From contig CACDYR010000003.1 in NCBI GenBank assembly GCA_902557155.1, forward strand, positions 1-64,000: 64,000 nt of DNA, in the 5' to 3' direction. This DNA is from an uncultured Pelagibacteraceae bacterium. Its GTDB lineage: Bacteria > Pseudomonadota > Alphaproteobacteria > Pelagibacterales > Pelagibacteraceae. The number at the start of each line of letters is the position of its first letter. Within the stretch, counting starts at the first letter, position 1. The notes under the pieces are model-generated. The model did not search any database and was not told where the DNA came from. It saw nothing but the letters and a program-made list of their open reading frames with translations. The position numbers and the translations under genes were made by a program. This document shows positions 16,648 to 26,499 of this stretch, one piece after another.

Positions 16648-19092
16648 TTAAATTTTTCTAAAATCTTTTGTATTTAGTGGTTTTGAAAGAATTTCGATTG
16701 GATATTTGATCTTCTCTACTTCTATGAATAAATTTTTATCTTTAAGCGTATCTATTGTGTTTCCTGAATTAACATAGCCAAATGATAAATTTTTATCAAA
16801 GCAGAATGAATAATTTCCTGAAGTTGTTCTTCCAATGATTTTATGATCTAAATAAATCGGCTCTTCATGTAATAACAAAGGTTGACCTGGTTTACTATCT
16901 TTTAATGTAAACATCATCATTCTCTTTTCTAAAGGTTTATCTTTAATTTTTAACAATGCGTCTTTACCTATAAAATTAAAATTTTTTTTATAACTAATAG
17001 TAAAATTTAAACCTGCTTGATACTGATTTTCCTCTGGGGAAATGTCATGGCCCCAATGTAAAAAACCACTTTCCATTCTCATTATATCCATTGCATGCAT
17101 GCCGCAATGAGATAAGCCAAAGTTTTTGCCTTCATTAGCTAAAATTTTATATAAATCCAAAGCATCGTTTTTATTTACATATAATTCAAAGCCAAGTTCA
17201 CCCACATAAGATATTCTTTGCGCCCAAACTTTTATATTCTCAATCAATACATTTTTTCCTGATCCAAATAGAAAATTTTCTGGTGAATAATCTTCATCAC
17301 TAATCTTTTGAATCATGTCTCTACTTTTAGGACCAAATAAACCAAGACAGCAAATCTCTTCTGTAACATCAATAAATTTAACATCTTCAGACAAATATTT
17401 TAAAAGATGAAATTTATCTCTTTCTCGGGTTGCTGCTGAACTAACTATTCTAAAATAATTTTTATCAATACAGGAAACTGTTACATCCGTTTCAATACCA
17501 CCATCCTCATTTAGCATGTGAGTATAGGTAGATTTGCCAATTTCATTCTTAATATTAGCTGTACAAATTTTTTGTAAATCGCTATGAACTTTCTCACCTT
17601 TTAAATCAAATTTAGAAAAAGTTGAAAAATCAAAAAGTCCGACATTTTTTCTAGCATTTATAGTTTCATGTTTTGCTGATGGATACCAATTTTGATAGTT
17701 AAAACTATATTCATATTCTGGTTTTTCTCCATTTAGGGAATACCACATAGGTCTTTCAAAACCTCCTGTAACACCAAAACATGCACCAGCTTTTTTTAAT
17801 TCTTCGTGATAAGGTAATAATTTTTCATTTCTTGAAGTTTCGTGTTGTTTATAAGGCCAATGCATCCCATAAAGATCTCCTAAGGTTTCAGTAACCCTAT
17901 CCATGATAAATTTTTTAGATGAATGAAACTTTTGAAATCTTTTTATATCTAGTGAAAATAAATCTTCATTTATATAACCATTAATCATCCATTCAGCAGT
18001 AACTCTACCTGCACCTCCTGAACTTGCTATTCCGATACTATTAAAACCACAACATGTGTAAAGATTTTTAACTTCTGATGTTTCTCCAAGTAAATATTGT
18101 GTATCTGGTGTAAATGACTCAGGGCCTGAAAAAAATTTTCTTATACCTGCGTTTTCTAACATTGGGAGTCTGTGAAAAGATTTTTCAAGGTAGGGCTCAA
18201 AATGATCAAAATCGTCAGGAAATTCTCCAAATGAAAAATCATCAGGAACTCTGCCACTATCTTTAAAAGCAGGTTTTGCATTAGGTTCAAAAATTCCAAC
18301 TAACATTTTTCCAGCATCTTCTTTTAAATAAAGACAAGCATTGTAATCCCTCAAAACAGGTAAATCTTTAGGAAGATCTTTCATTGGTTCTGTGATCACA
18401 TAGAAGTGCTCATTAGGATATAGTGGAACACTAACACCAATATCTTCTCCAATTTGTCGAGACCACATTCCTGTAGCTAAAACTACGTATTCACAATCAA
18501 TTTTTCCTTGAGAAGTTTCAACACCAGATATTCTTTTATTTTTTACTAAAATTTTTTTTACCGGTGACTTCTCAAATATTTGAACACCCAGCATTTTAGC
18601 TGCTTTTGCTAATACATTGGTTACACCAACTGGATCTGCTTGACCATCTTTTGGCATATAAACACCACCAACTAAATCCTCATTTTTTAACACTGGATAT
18701 AGTTCTTTTATTCTTTCTTTGCTTAATACTTCTACTTCAACGTTGGATAGTTTTGCAGTTGTAGCTTGCCTTAACAATTCCTGCATCCGTTCTTTTGAAG
18801 AAGCTACTGTAATTGCACCATTTTGTTTAAGACCAGTTGATAAACCAGTTGTTTTTTCAAGCTCTTTATAAAGATCTAAAGAATATTTTCTTAATTTCGT
18901 AATTGTAGAAGTTGCTCCTAATTGTCCTATTAGTCCGGCAGCATGCCAAGTTGTACCTGATGTTAATTGATCTCTTTCTAATAAAACAACATCTTTCCAG
19001 CCAAATTTAGCTAAATGATAGGCACAAGAAGTGCCAGCAACGCCACCCCCTATTACAACTACCTTTGTGCTTGAAGGATAGTTTTTTTCCAT
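16648..19092 (-). CDS. FAD-dependent N-methyl amine dehydrogenase with GcvT domain (dimethylglycine/sarcosine dehydrogenase family)
   Basis: 814 residues. Residues 1-400 are a DAO-type flavoprotein: 'VVVIGGGVAGTSCAYHLAKFG' binds FAD and His50 in 'TTWHAAG' is the usual covalent flavin site. Residues about 440-800 are a GcvT-like tetrahydrofolate domain ending in a GCV_T C-terminal barrel ('GRTTSGNYSFCFDKNLSFGYV'). The family oxidatively demethylates N-methyl amines and passes the C1 unit to THF. Dimethylglycine or sarcosine is the default substrate. However, the gene follows ald by 2 bp in the tpa-ald unit divergent from tauABC, so N-methylated taurine is an alternative worth testing. Confidence 0.85.
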   Translation of the reverse strand: MEKNYPSSTKVVVIGGGVAGTSCAYHLAKFGWKDVVLLERDQLTSGTTWHAAGLIGQLGATSTITKLRKYSLDLYKELEKTTGLSTGLKQNGAITVASSKERMQELLRQATTAKLSNVEVEVLSKERIKELYPVLKNEDLVGGVYMPKDGQADPVGVTNVLAKAAKMLGVQIFEKSPVKKILVKNKRISGVETSQGKIDCEYVVLATGMWSRQIGEDIGVSVPLYPNEHFYVITEPMKDLPKDLPVLRDYNACLYLKEDAGKMLVGIFEPNAKPAFKDSGRVPDDFSFGEFPDDFDHFEPYLEKSFHRLPMLENAGIRKFFSGPESFTPDTQYLLGETSEVKNLYTCCGFNSIGIASSGGAGRVTAEWMINGYINEDLFSLDIKRFQKFHSSKKFIMDRVTETLGDLYGMHWPYKQHETSRNEKLLPYHEELKKAGACFGVTGGFERPMWYSLNGEKPEYEYSFNYQNWYPSAKHETINARKNVGLFDFSTFSKFDLKGEKVHSDLQKICTANIKNEIGKSTYTHMLNEDGGIETDVTVSCIDKNYFRIVSSAATRERDKFHLLKYLSEDVKFIDVTEEICCLGLFGPKSRDMIQKISDEDYSPENFLFGSGKNVLIENIKVWAQRISYVGELGFELYVNKNDALDLYKILANEGKNFGLSHCGMHAMDIMRMESGFLHWGHDISPEENQYQAGLNFTISYKKNFNFIGKDALLKIKDKPLEKRMMMFTLKDSKPGQPLLLHEEPIYLDHKIIGRTTSGNYSFCFDKNLSFGYVNSGNTIDTLKDKNLFIEVEKIKYPIEILSKPLNTKDFRKI

Positions 19093-19094
19093 TT

Positions 19095-20213
19095 CTAATG
19101 TTTGATAGCTTCTCCAGGTTCTACGAAATTATGTCCAAATACATCAGCAACAGCTTTGTATGTTACTTGACCTTTATGAACATTTAACCCTGCTAAAAAG
19201 TTTTTATCGTCACTTAATGCTTTTTGATAACCTTTGTTAGCTAGTTTAACTAAAAAAGGTAAGGTTGCATTATTTAATGCTAATGTTGATGTTCTGGGTA
19301 CTCCGCCTGGCATATTTGCCACACAATAATGAACTACATCATCAACTATATAAGTTGGGTCACCATGTGTCGTTGGTTTACTTGTTTCAACGCATCCTCC
19401 TTGATCTATAGCAACATCAACAATTACAGAACCCCTTTTCATAGTCTTGATCATTTCTTTGGTAATTAATTTTGGTGCTTCTGCACCAGGGATTAACACT
19501 CCACCAACTAATAAATCAGCCTCAGCAACTAATTTATCTAAATCTGTTTTATCACTTTGTTCTGGGATAATTTTATCTCCAAACATTTCAACAAGTTGTT
19601 TTAATCTAGCCTCAGATTTATCTACAATATGAACTTTAGCTTGCATGCCAGTTGCAATCACTGCAGCATTTTCACCAACAACTCCTCCACCTAATATGAC
19701 TACTGTACCACCTGTTACACCTGGTGCACCCCCTAATAGCAGCCCTCTTCCACTTTGGTTTTTCTCTAAACAATGAGCTCCAGCTTGTACAGACATTCTT
19801 CCCGCAACAGCACTCATTGGAGCAAGTAATGGTAATCTTCCATTATCATCAGTAACTGTTTCGTAAGCAATATTAATACTTTTAGATTTAATTAATCCTT
19901 CAGTTAATTCTTTCGCAGCTGCTAAATGTAGATAGGTATATACAATCTGATTTTCTCTAATCATATCAACTTCTACTTTTTGAGGTTCTTTAACTTTAAC
20001 AATTATTTCTGCATCATTAAAAATGTCAGCTGCAGTATCAGCAATTTTAGCTCCTGCTTTTAAATATTGATCATTCTCAAAACCAGCTTCAAATCCTCCA
20101 TTATTTTCAACCAACACTTCATGACCTTCTGAAACTAAAGTTTTAACACTATCAGGCGTTAAACCTATTCTATTTTCTTGTGGTTTAATTTCTTTAGGAA
20201 CTCCAATTTTCAT
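19095..20213 (-). CDS. ald: Alanine dehydrogenase
   Basis: 372 residues, the normal Ald length. 'MKIGVPKEIKPQENRIGLTP' at the N-terminus, 'KVKEPQ' near 74, and the NAD-binding loop 'VVILGGGVVGENAAVIATGM' are diagnostic. It oxidises L-alanine to pyruvate and ammonium with NAD+. It sits 30 bp after the aminotransferase gene; together they give net deamination of taurine because pyruvate consumed by Tpa is regenerated. This pairing is established for bacterial taurine catabolism. Confidence 0.93.
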   Translation of the reverse strand: MKIGVPKEIKPQENRIGLTPDSVKTLVSEGHEVLVENNGGFEAGFENDQYLKAGAKIADTAADIFNDAEIIVKVKEPQKVEVDMIRENQIVYTYLHLAAAKELTEGLIKSKSINIAYETVTDDNGRLPLLAPMSAVAGRMSVQAGAHCLEKNQSGRGLLLGGAPGVTGGTVVILGGGVVGENAAVIATGMQAKVHIVDKSEARLKQLVEMFGDKIIPEQSDKTDLDKLVAEADLLVGGVLIPGAEAPKLITKEMIKTMKRGSVIVDVAIDQGGCVETSKPTTHGDPTYIVDDVVHYCVANMPGGVPRTSTLALNNATLPFLVKLANKGYQKALSDDKNFLAGLNVHKGQVTYKAVADVFGHNFVEPGEAIKH

Positions 20214-20243
20214 AAATTTTTTTTATATATTTTTGTAAACTAA

Positions 20244-21590
20244 CTAGTTTTTTTGGTTTTTTTGATAGTTAGTAATACCAGTTCTAAGTTTATCAATGAT
20301 CTCATCTATATGTTTTTCTTCACATATAAATTGTGGAGCTATGATTAAACAATCGCCTGTTGCTTTAAAATTAACACCTGCCTCATAGCAAGCTTTAAAG
20401 CATTCATAACCAGCTTTTCCAGGTTTAGTGTTCATTTTCATATCAATTCCACCCATCATTCCATAACCTCTAATATTTTCTACTGACTCTAAGTCTTGAA
20501 GAGAGAACAAACCTTTTTGGAAATAAGGTGCTAAATTTTTCGCTCTATTAAAAATATCTTCTTTCTCAAAAATATCTTGAACTGCTAATCCAGCTGCAAC
20601 AGCTACTGGAATTCCTGAGTAAGTATAACCATGGAATAATTCAACAGAACCCATTGGTGAAGCATCCATAACCGCATCATAAATTTCGTCTTTACATGCT
20701 ACAACACCCATAGGAACAACTCCGTTTGTAGTAGCTTTTGCCATGGTCATTAAATCTGGTGTTACACCAAACTCATGACTAGCAAATGCTGATCCTGTTC
20801 TTCCCCATCCTGTAATTACTTCATCAAAAATTAAAAGTATTCCATGCTTATCGCAAATTTCTCTTAGTCTTTGTAAATATCCTTTTGGTGGAACTAATGT
20901 TCCGGTAGAACCTGCAATCGGCTCAACAATACATGCTGCAATATTTTCAGGACCAAAATTACTAGCTATTCTTTCTAAATCATCAGCGAGATCTCCACCT
21001 GTTTCAGGTTGACCACTTACAAATTTATGTTCAGGTAAATGAGTATGTCTCATGTGTTGAACCCCTGGCATTAATATACTTGCAAATGTTTTTACGTTGT
21101 TAATCATTCCACCAACTGAAACACAGCCAATATTCATTCCATGATAACCTCTTTCTCTTCCAACAAATCTAAATCTATGCGCATTCCCTTTTGCTCTATG
21201 ATAAGCAACTGCAATTTTAATTGCAGTTTCAACTGCAGTAGATCCACAAATTGTAAAAAACATTTTGTTTAGATCACCTGGAGTATGTTTTGAGATCTTA
21301 GTTGCTAATTCAAATGATCCACCAAAACCTTGTTGAAAAGGTTGCGCGTAATCTAAAGTTTCTAACTGTTTCGTAACAGCCTCTGTAATTTCTTTTCTAC
21401 CATGACCTAATGGATTACAAAATAATCCTGAGCTTGCATCAATTTGGGTTTTTCCATGATGGGTTTTTAAATAAACTCCTTTTGCTTCAGTAATCAATCT
21501 CGGATTTGCTTTAAAATCTTTATTAGATGTAAATGGCATCCAATGTTCATTTAATGAATTTGGAACTGAAGTTCTATTCTCTGAGCTCAT
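20244..21590 (-). CDS. tpa: Class III aminotransferase, probable taurine-pyruvate aminotransferase
   Basis: 448 residues. Fold-type I class III motifs: 'LLIFDEVITGWGRTGSAF' with the PLP-binding Asp, and 'MAKATTNGVVPMG' containing the Schiff-base Lys. 'DASSGLFCNPLGHG' near residue 60 fits omega-amino acid:pyruvate enzymes. Divergent from tauABC and followed by ald, so the likely reaction is taurine + pyruvate to sulfoacetaldehyde + alanine. The next enzyme, Xsc, is not in this window. Other omega-amino donors (beta-alanine, GABA) remain possible. Confidence 0.8.
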   Translation of the reverse strand: MSSENRTSVPNSLNEHWMPFTSNKDFKANPRLITEAKGVYLKTHHGKTQIDASSGLFCNPLGHGRKEITEAVTKQLETLDYAQPFQQGFGGSFELATKISKHTPGDLNKMFFTICGSTAVETAIKIAVAYHRAKGNAHRFRFVGRERGYHGMNIGCVSVGGMINNVKTFASILMPGVQHMRHTHLPEHKFVSGQPETGGDLADDLERIASNFGPENIAACIVEPIAGSTGTLVPPKGYLQRLREICDKHGILLIFDEVITGWGRTGSAFASHEFGVTPDLMTMAKATTNGVVPMGVVACKDEIYDAVMDASPMGSVELFHGYTYSGIPVAVAAGLAVQDIFEKEDIFNRAKNLAPYFQKGLFSLQDLESVENIRGYGMMGGIDMKMNTKPGKAGYECFKACYEAGVNFKATGDCLIIAPQFICEEKHIDEIIDKLRTGITNYQKNQKN

Positions 21591-21782
21591 AAATTTCTTT
21601 CTAAATATTTTTTAATTGTTTTTATAATTTTAACTCTAAGGCCTCTTTAGACTAAAATAAATAGATTAACTACCACATTATTGACACAACCTGGGATTGT
21701 ATAAGTTTCTTTTTTTGTTTTACTTCAAGGTCAATTTGAATTTAAATATCCAGAATTTAATTAATTAAACATAGGGGAATAA
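21591..21782. promoter_or_regulatory. Divergent regulatory region between tpa and tauA
   Basis: The 192-bp spacer should carry promoters for both the tpa-ald operon and tauABC. It holds a short inverted repeat TCTAA/TTAGA at 21635-21651 and an ACAA-N7-TTGT element at 21687-21701 next to a TTGACA. Before tauA there is an AGGGGA Shine-Dalgarno-like stretch. I see no known riboswitch. Operator identity is undetermined. Confidence 0.4.
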
Positions 21783-22724
21783 ATGAAAAAAATACTAAGT
21801 TTTATTCTAGGATCTATTTTTGCACTTAACCTTTCAATTTCAGTTGCGAATTCAGCTGCTAATGAAGTTAGAGTTGCATACTTTCTAGAATGGCCAAGCC
21901 CAAATTTAGAAGACATGCAGAAAAAGAATTTTGCCAAAGCTCTTGGTGTTCCAGTAAAATGGACAAATTTCACTAATGGTGGAGCAATGACTGATGCAAT
22001 GTTAGCAGGAGATATTGATATTTCTTACTCACAAGGATTAGTACCTTTTATCAATGCTGTAAAATCAAATGCACCTATCAAATTAGTTGATATTGCTATG
22101 GAATACGGAATGGGTGGAACTACTTGTGTTACATCTAACGCTTCTGGAATTACAAAAGCAAACGCTACTGAATTAGAAGGTAAAAAAGTTGCTGTTCCAT
22201 TAGGAACAATGGCTGAATACGTTTTTGATGAAAGTATGAAAGTTGTTGGTGCTGACAGAGGTAAAATGGACATCATTCAAATGGACCCAGAAGAAGGTGC
22301 TGCTGCATTAGTAAGTGGCGATGTTGTAATGGCATGTTTATTTGGTGGTAATTCTATCAAAGCAGCAACTGCAGTTGGATCAAGACTTTTAACTGTAGAT
22401 GAAGCTAGAGCAGCTGGTATCTTAGGTATAGATATTACATCTGTTACAGACAAATTCATGAAAGAAAACCCAGGTATGTTAAGAACTTTCATCGAAGTTA
22501 CTCATGAAGCTAATGCTAGATACAAAGCTGGTAAAGCTGACATGAATTCAATGGCGAAAGCTTCTGAAATGACAGTTGCGGATATGAAAGACACTTTAAG
22601 TGGTTTCAAATTCTTAACTCCAGAAGAAACTAAAGCATCTATGGAAAGTGGTAATCTTGATGGTTTCCTAAAAGGGATGGGAACTCCAGGAGGAGCTGTA
22701 GATACAAGTTTCTTACCTTTATAA
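21783..22724 (+). CDS. tauA: Taurine-type ABC transporter periplasmic binding protein
   Basis: 313 residues. The signal peptide ends around 'ANSAANEVRVAYF'. The body has the nitrate/sulfonate/taurine binding-protein layout: 'GAMTDAMLAGDIDISYSQGLVPFINAV', 'LEGKKVAVPLGTMAEYVF' and 'EEGAAALVSGDVVMACLFGG'. It delivers ligand to TauC in the inner membrane. Divergent from tpa-ald, which favours taurine, though related sulfonates or N-methyltaurine could bind. A terminator-like hairpin follows its stop, probably giving excess binding protein over TauB/TauC. Confidence 0.85.
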   Translation: MKKILSFILGSIFALNLSISVANSAANEVRVAYFLEWPSPNLEDMQKKNFAKALGVPVKWTNFTNGGAMTDAMLAGDIDISYSQGLVPFINAVKSNAPIKLVDIAMEYGMGGTTCVTSNASGITKANATELEGKKVAVPLGTMAEYVFDESMKVVGADRGKMDIIQMDPEEGAAALVSGDVVMACLFGGNSIKAATAVGSRLLTVDEARAAGILGIDITSVTDKFMKENPGMLRTFIEVTHEANARYKAGKADMNSMAKASEMTVADMKDTLSGFKFLTPEETKASMESGNLDGFLKGMGTPGGAVDTSFLPL

Positions 22725-22749
22725 TTTTAAAGGTTTAAGACTTTTTAAA

Positions 22750-22785
22750 TAGGCACTGATTTTATAATTGGTGCCTATTTTTTTT
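22750..22785 (+). terminator. Intrinsic terminator/attenuator between tauA and tauB
   Basis: TAGGCAC (22750-22756) pairs with GTGCCTA (22771-22777) around a 14-nt loop and is followed by eight T residues. It starts 25 nt after the tauA stop and 26 nt before the tauB ATG, so some transcripts should end here and others read through. Textbook rho-independent structure. Confidence 0.85.
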
Positions 22786-22810
22786 ATCAAATTTCTAATA
22801 TAAGGCAGTT

Positions 22811-23608
22811 ATGAGTGATCTGATTTCTCAAAATCTAAACATGATTTTTAAAACTCCAAAAGGAGAAACAGTTCACGCCTTAAAGGACGTAAGCTTTACT
22901 TTAAAAAAAGGAGAATTACTTACCGTTCTTGGTCCTTCTGGTTGTGGTAAAACAACTTTACTAAATATTACTGCTGGATTTTTAAGACCTACATCGGGAA
23001 AAATAACACTAAATAATAATGAGATAGACGGACCTGGTGTTGAAAGAGGAATGGTTTTTCAACAAGGTGCTTTGTTTGAATGGTTAACAGTAGCTGAGAA
23101 TGTAAATTTCGGACTTAGGATGAAAAAAGAAGATCCTGAGGTTACAGCTAAGAAAGTCGATGAGTGGTTAGATATAGTTGGACTTAAAGGTTTTGGTAAC
23201 ACACCTACATATCAATTATCAGGTGGAATGCAGCAAAGAGTTGCTCTTGCAAGATGTTTAATTAACGATCCTGATTTAATTTTAATGGATGAGCCATTAG
23301 GTGCATTAGACGCATTAACAAGAGAAAAGATGCAGTCTCTAGTTTTAAAGATTTGGAAAGAAACTGGAAAAACAATTATCTTAATTACCCACTCTGTTGA
23401 AGAAGCATTGTTGCTAGGAGAAAGATTATATGTAATGGCACCAAGACCAGGACGTATACATAAAGAGTATAATCTTCCATTTGCAGAAATGGGTCTTACT
23501 CAAGATTTAAGAGGGATAAAAAAAAATAAAGAATTTTCATCTACAAGAGAAGAAATTTTATCCATGATTTGGAATATGGAAGAGGAAATAATGGGGAAAG
23601 ATAATTAA
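22811..23608 (+). CDS. tauB: Taurine-type ABC transporter ATP-binding protein
   Basis: 265 residues. Walker A 'GPSGCGKTT', signature 'LSGGMQQR', Walker B 'LILMDEP' and the switch 'ITHSVEEA' are all intact. The 'MVFQQGALFEWLTVAENV' Q-loop is typical of the nitrate/sulfonate/taurine importer group. It energises transport with TauC at the cytoplasmic side. Its TAA shares one base with the tauC ATG. The C-terminal extension after 'VMAPRPGRI' is the usual length. Confidence 0.9.
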   Translation: MSDLISQNLNMIFKTPKGETVHALKDVSFTLKKGELLTVLGPSGCGKTTLLNITAGFLRPTSGKITLNNNEIDGPGVERGMVFQQGALFEWLTVAENVNFGLRMKKEDPEVTAKKVDEWLDIVGLKGFGNTPTYQLSGGMQQRVALARCLINDPDLILMDEPLGALDALTREKMQSLVLKIWKETGKTIILITHSVEEALLLGERLYVMAPRPGRIHKEYNLPFAEMGLTQDLRGIKKNKEFSSTREEILSMIWNMEEEIMGKDN

Positions 23609-25533
23609 TGTTAACCCAATTTGTAACTATATTAATTATCGTTTCTGTTATTGGCTGTATTCTTTATGGAAGAAGATTAATTAGAACTGAAAAAGTTGAT
23701 GCTGTATTTGGTAATCCAGAAAGAGCAAAAGGTGGCACACACTGGGTAATAGTTGGAACTAGTGCAATTCTAATGTTATGGCTTTATTATTCATGGGATA
23801 TCGCAAAAGGCTTCTATCCAAAATCAGCGAATGAATTATGTCAGGTTGCTAAAATTAACGAGTCATTATTAGGTTTAAAGTATCAATTCCCTATTGAAGA
23901 AAGAGAATTCAAAAGCACATCAATTATAAAAATCGAAAATAAAAACCTTAAAAAAATCGCTAATGAAATAAATGGGTCCACAGATTTAAACGATCAACAA
24001 AAAACAATCTTAGTAAGCTACATTGATAGAACTTCTAAATTAATTCCATTTTTAACAAGTGAAGAGTTAATTGAAATGGATACCAAAATTAAACTTAAGG
24101 AAATGACAGAAGAAATAAAACTTCTAAGTTCTAATTTCCAAAAGAAAGATTATCCTTTTGAAACAGATGCTCAGAAAACTGAAAGACAAAAACTTATTAA
24201 TGAACAAGGTGGTTGGGGAATAATAACAATAGACTCTGGAAGTGGTTCTATAGAAAATACAATAGAAATACCGACTGCACCACAAACTAACAGAGGTTTA
24301 AAATTTGCTGCAGCAGCGGCCGAACTAAAACTTATAGATGATAAATTTTTTAAACTAAGAAATCATAATCCACAGTTTAAAAATGCAATTAAACAACTTA
24401 AAGATGATATCAAAGCTTATAGAAAAAGTTTAGATGACAGTCAGGAAATTGCATCTGAATATGCGAAGAATATTGTTAAAATTGCTAGAAGAATAGAATT
24501 TGCAAGTATCTATCCCCCTAATGCATTAAATGAAATGCAAGCTGCAATTGTTGAATTTGATGAATTGCAAAATAAAGAACAAGGTGGATTAAGATTAATA
24601 GATATTCTTTTATTCCCTGCTGGAACAATAGTTGCAAGTGGACCAACATGTTCAGAACAAGGATCAGGAAGATGGCTACCAAAACCATCTGATACATTTA
24701 ATAAATTCATTTTGATGTCAAAACCAAGTGTTGGCTACAAAAATATTCCTCTTTTATGGATTGAGATGGTTGATGTAAGTAAAATGATAGGATTTATATT
24801 ACCAGATTGGATTGCAGATATATTGCCTGGTGAATATCCGGTGCATACTAAAGATGGAATAGTAAAAGAAAATTTTAAAAGTAATGTCTTAAAAGTTGTT
24901 ACAGGTGATTTTAAACTATTTAAAGTACCTGTTCCATACGGTCATATTTGGGATTCTTTTTTAAGAGTATTTTTAGGATTAATCTTTGGAATCATAATTG
25001 GAGTACCTTTAGGACTGTTTATGGGTCTAAACAGGTTTGCAAAAGGTTTTTTTGATCCCTTAATTGAACTTTATAGACCGGTCCCTCCTCTTGCATGGGC
25101 ACCATTGATTATTTCAGTTCTTGGAATTGATAACTCAGGAAAAGTATTTTTGTTATTTATGGTCTCATTATCAATTATGATTATTTCAGCAAGAGCTGGT
25201 GCATCAGGAACACAACTATCAAAAATCCATGCAGCCCACTCATTAGGCGCTACTAAAAAACAAATATTAAGACACGTGATTTTCCCAAATTCACTACCTG
25301 AAATTCTTACGGGAATTAGAGTAGCTGTTGGTATGTGTTGGGGAACGCTTGTTGCTGCTGAGTTTTTAGCAGGTACAACAGGTATTGGTTTTGTTGAAAA
25401 CGTTGCTAAAAAGTACTTCCAATATGAGGTAATTTGGATAACGATTTTTATTATGGGTCTGTTAGGTCTTTTATTTGATATTACATTAAGAAAAATAATC
25501 GATAAAACTATTCCTTGGCGTGGAAAAGGATAA
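23608..25533 (+). CDS. tauC: Taurine-type ABC transporter permease with large extra domain
   Basis: 641 residues, far longer than the usual 250-280. The last 195 residues are a standard TauC/SsuC permease ('GLFMGLNRFAKGFFDPLIELYRP', coupling loop 'AAHSLGATKKQ'). Before this lie two N-terminal TM helices (about 1-20 and 45-65) and a hydrophilic, largely helical region of about 370 residues without recognisable motifs, apart from Cys residues near 83 and 350. By helix count this region would probably lie on one side of the membrane, perhaps the periplasm. There is no frameshift: one continuous frame, sharing a base with tauB. Confidence 0.85.
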   Translation: MLTQFVTILIIVSVIGCILYGRRLIRTEKVDAVFGNPERAKGGTHWVIVGTSAILMLWLYYSWDIAKGFYPKSANELCQVAKINESLLGLKYQFPIEEREFKSTSIIKIENKNLKKIANEINGSTDLNDQQKTILVSYIDRTSKLIPFLTSEELIEMDTKIKLKEMTEEIKLLSSNFQKKDYPFETDAQKTERQKLINEQGGWGIITIDSGSGSIENTIEIPTAPQTNRGLKFAAAAAELKLIDDKFFKLRNHNPQFKNAIKQLKDDIKAYRKSLDDSQEIASEYAKNIVKIARRIEFASIYPPNALNEMQAAIVEFDELQNKEQGGLRLIDILLFPAGTIVASGPTCSEQGSGRWLPKPSDTFNKFILMSKPSVGYKNIPLLWIEMVDVSKMIGFILPDWIADILPGEYPVHTKDGIVKENFKSNVLKVVTGDFKLFKVPVPYGHIWDSFLRVFLGLIFGIIIGVPLGLFMGLNRFAKGFFDPLIELYRPVPPLAWAPLIISVLGIDNSGKVFLLFMVSLSIMIISARAGASGTQLSKIHAAHSLGATKKQILRHVIFPNSLPEILTGIRVAVGMCWGTLVAAEFLAGTTGIGFVENVAKKYFQYEVIWITIFIMGLLGLLFDITLRKIIDKTIPWRGKG

Positions 25534-26409
25534 TTAATCTAACCAATCCTCATAAAGTTTTAAATTTTTTAATAAATAAGTTGGTAAATTGTTTAATTCA
25601 ATTTTTTCTAATTTTGTAGATTGAAATCTTTCATTAGAATTTTTCTTTGCAGAATGATTGTAACCAATAGACTTATTAATTAAATTTTCTTTAATCATTT
25701 CTTTTGAGTACCCTTGTAATAAATATTCAGCATAATTCTCATCATTCAAATACTTTCTTTCAAGTTCTTCAAGATTTTTTAGATTAGAAAAATGCCAACC
25801 ACCATTTTCAACAATTTTAACACTTTGGTGCTTAATATCAGAAAGAAGAGTATCCAACCTATAAAAAGGATAAGATTTATTTTTAATAGATCTTAAAAAA
25901 TCAATACTTTTTAAATCTTTTATCTTACATGCTTTAGATCCATACCAATTAAGATTAGGTAAACTTAGATTAAATTTATAATAAAACATTTTTTGTTTAA
26001 AAATAACAAATTTCTTTTTGTTATTTTTTAAATTATATGCTTCTAGGTTTGGAATTTCATCATTGTCACTATGTATTAAGTAATCCTCTGGTGAAAATTG
26101 ATCTATAAAATTAGATATAAAATTTCTCTGATGCTGTATTCTCAAAATACTATTCATCCTAATTTCAGAGTTACTTAAATTGTTTTTTATTATTAAATTA
26201 GCTGGTTCATTATCAATAATTGCATGAATAATTTTATCCTCAAATTTAGGAAAATTTTTTTTATCAAATTTTATTTCTTTTTTTTTGCCACTGTGAGAAA
26301 ATCTAGCTTCACACACTATAAACTTATCAATAAATGGATCTAAAATATTAAACCTCAAATCCATCATAAGATCTTCTTCAAAATAAGTTGTAGTATCAAT
26401 AATTTTCAT
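25534..26409 (-). CDS. Glycosyltransferase family 17-like protein
   Basis: 291 residues. 'TTTYFEEDLMMDLRFNIL', 'FIVCEARFSHSGKKKE', an 'IHSDNDEIPN' acidic motif and 'GGWHFSNLKN' agree with GT17, the family of beta-1,4-mannosyl-glycoprotein GlcNAc transferases, of which bacteria carry small relatives. It is cytosolic in appearance, with no TM segment. The gene abuts the tauC stop with no spacer and lies divergent from a GT2/epimerase cluster, so surface-glycan assembly is the likely context. Donor and acceptor sugars are unknown. Confidence 0.7.
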   Translation of the reverse strand: MKIIDTTTYFEEDLMMDLRFNILDPFIDKFIVCEARFSHSGKKKEIKFDKKNFPKFEDKIIHAIIDNEPANLIIKNNLSNSEIRMNSILRIQHQRNFISNFIDQFSPEDYLIHSDNDEIPNLEAYNLKNNKKKFVIFKQKMFYYKFNLSLPNLNWYGSKACKIKDLKSIDFLRSIKNKSYPFYRLDTLLSDIKHQSVKIVENGGWHFSNLKNLEELERKYLNDENYAEYLLQGYSKEMIKENLINKSIGYNHSAKKNSNERFQSTKLEKIELNNLPTYLLKNLKLYEDWLD

Positions 26410-26499
26410 ATATTTAGAAAATACTTATAAATTTGAAAGATACATTAAAAATTTTAAATTGCTAAATATCTATAAAATTAATGAGTAAATTAACTTAAT

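Noticed and set aside
21681-21706. TTGACA ... TATAAG as the tauA promoter
   Set aside because: The spacing is only 13-14 bp, too short for sigma-70; the elements may belong to an operator or be chance.
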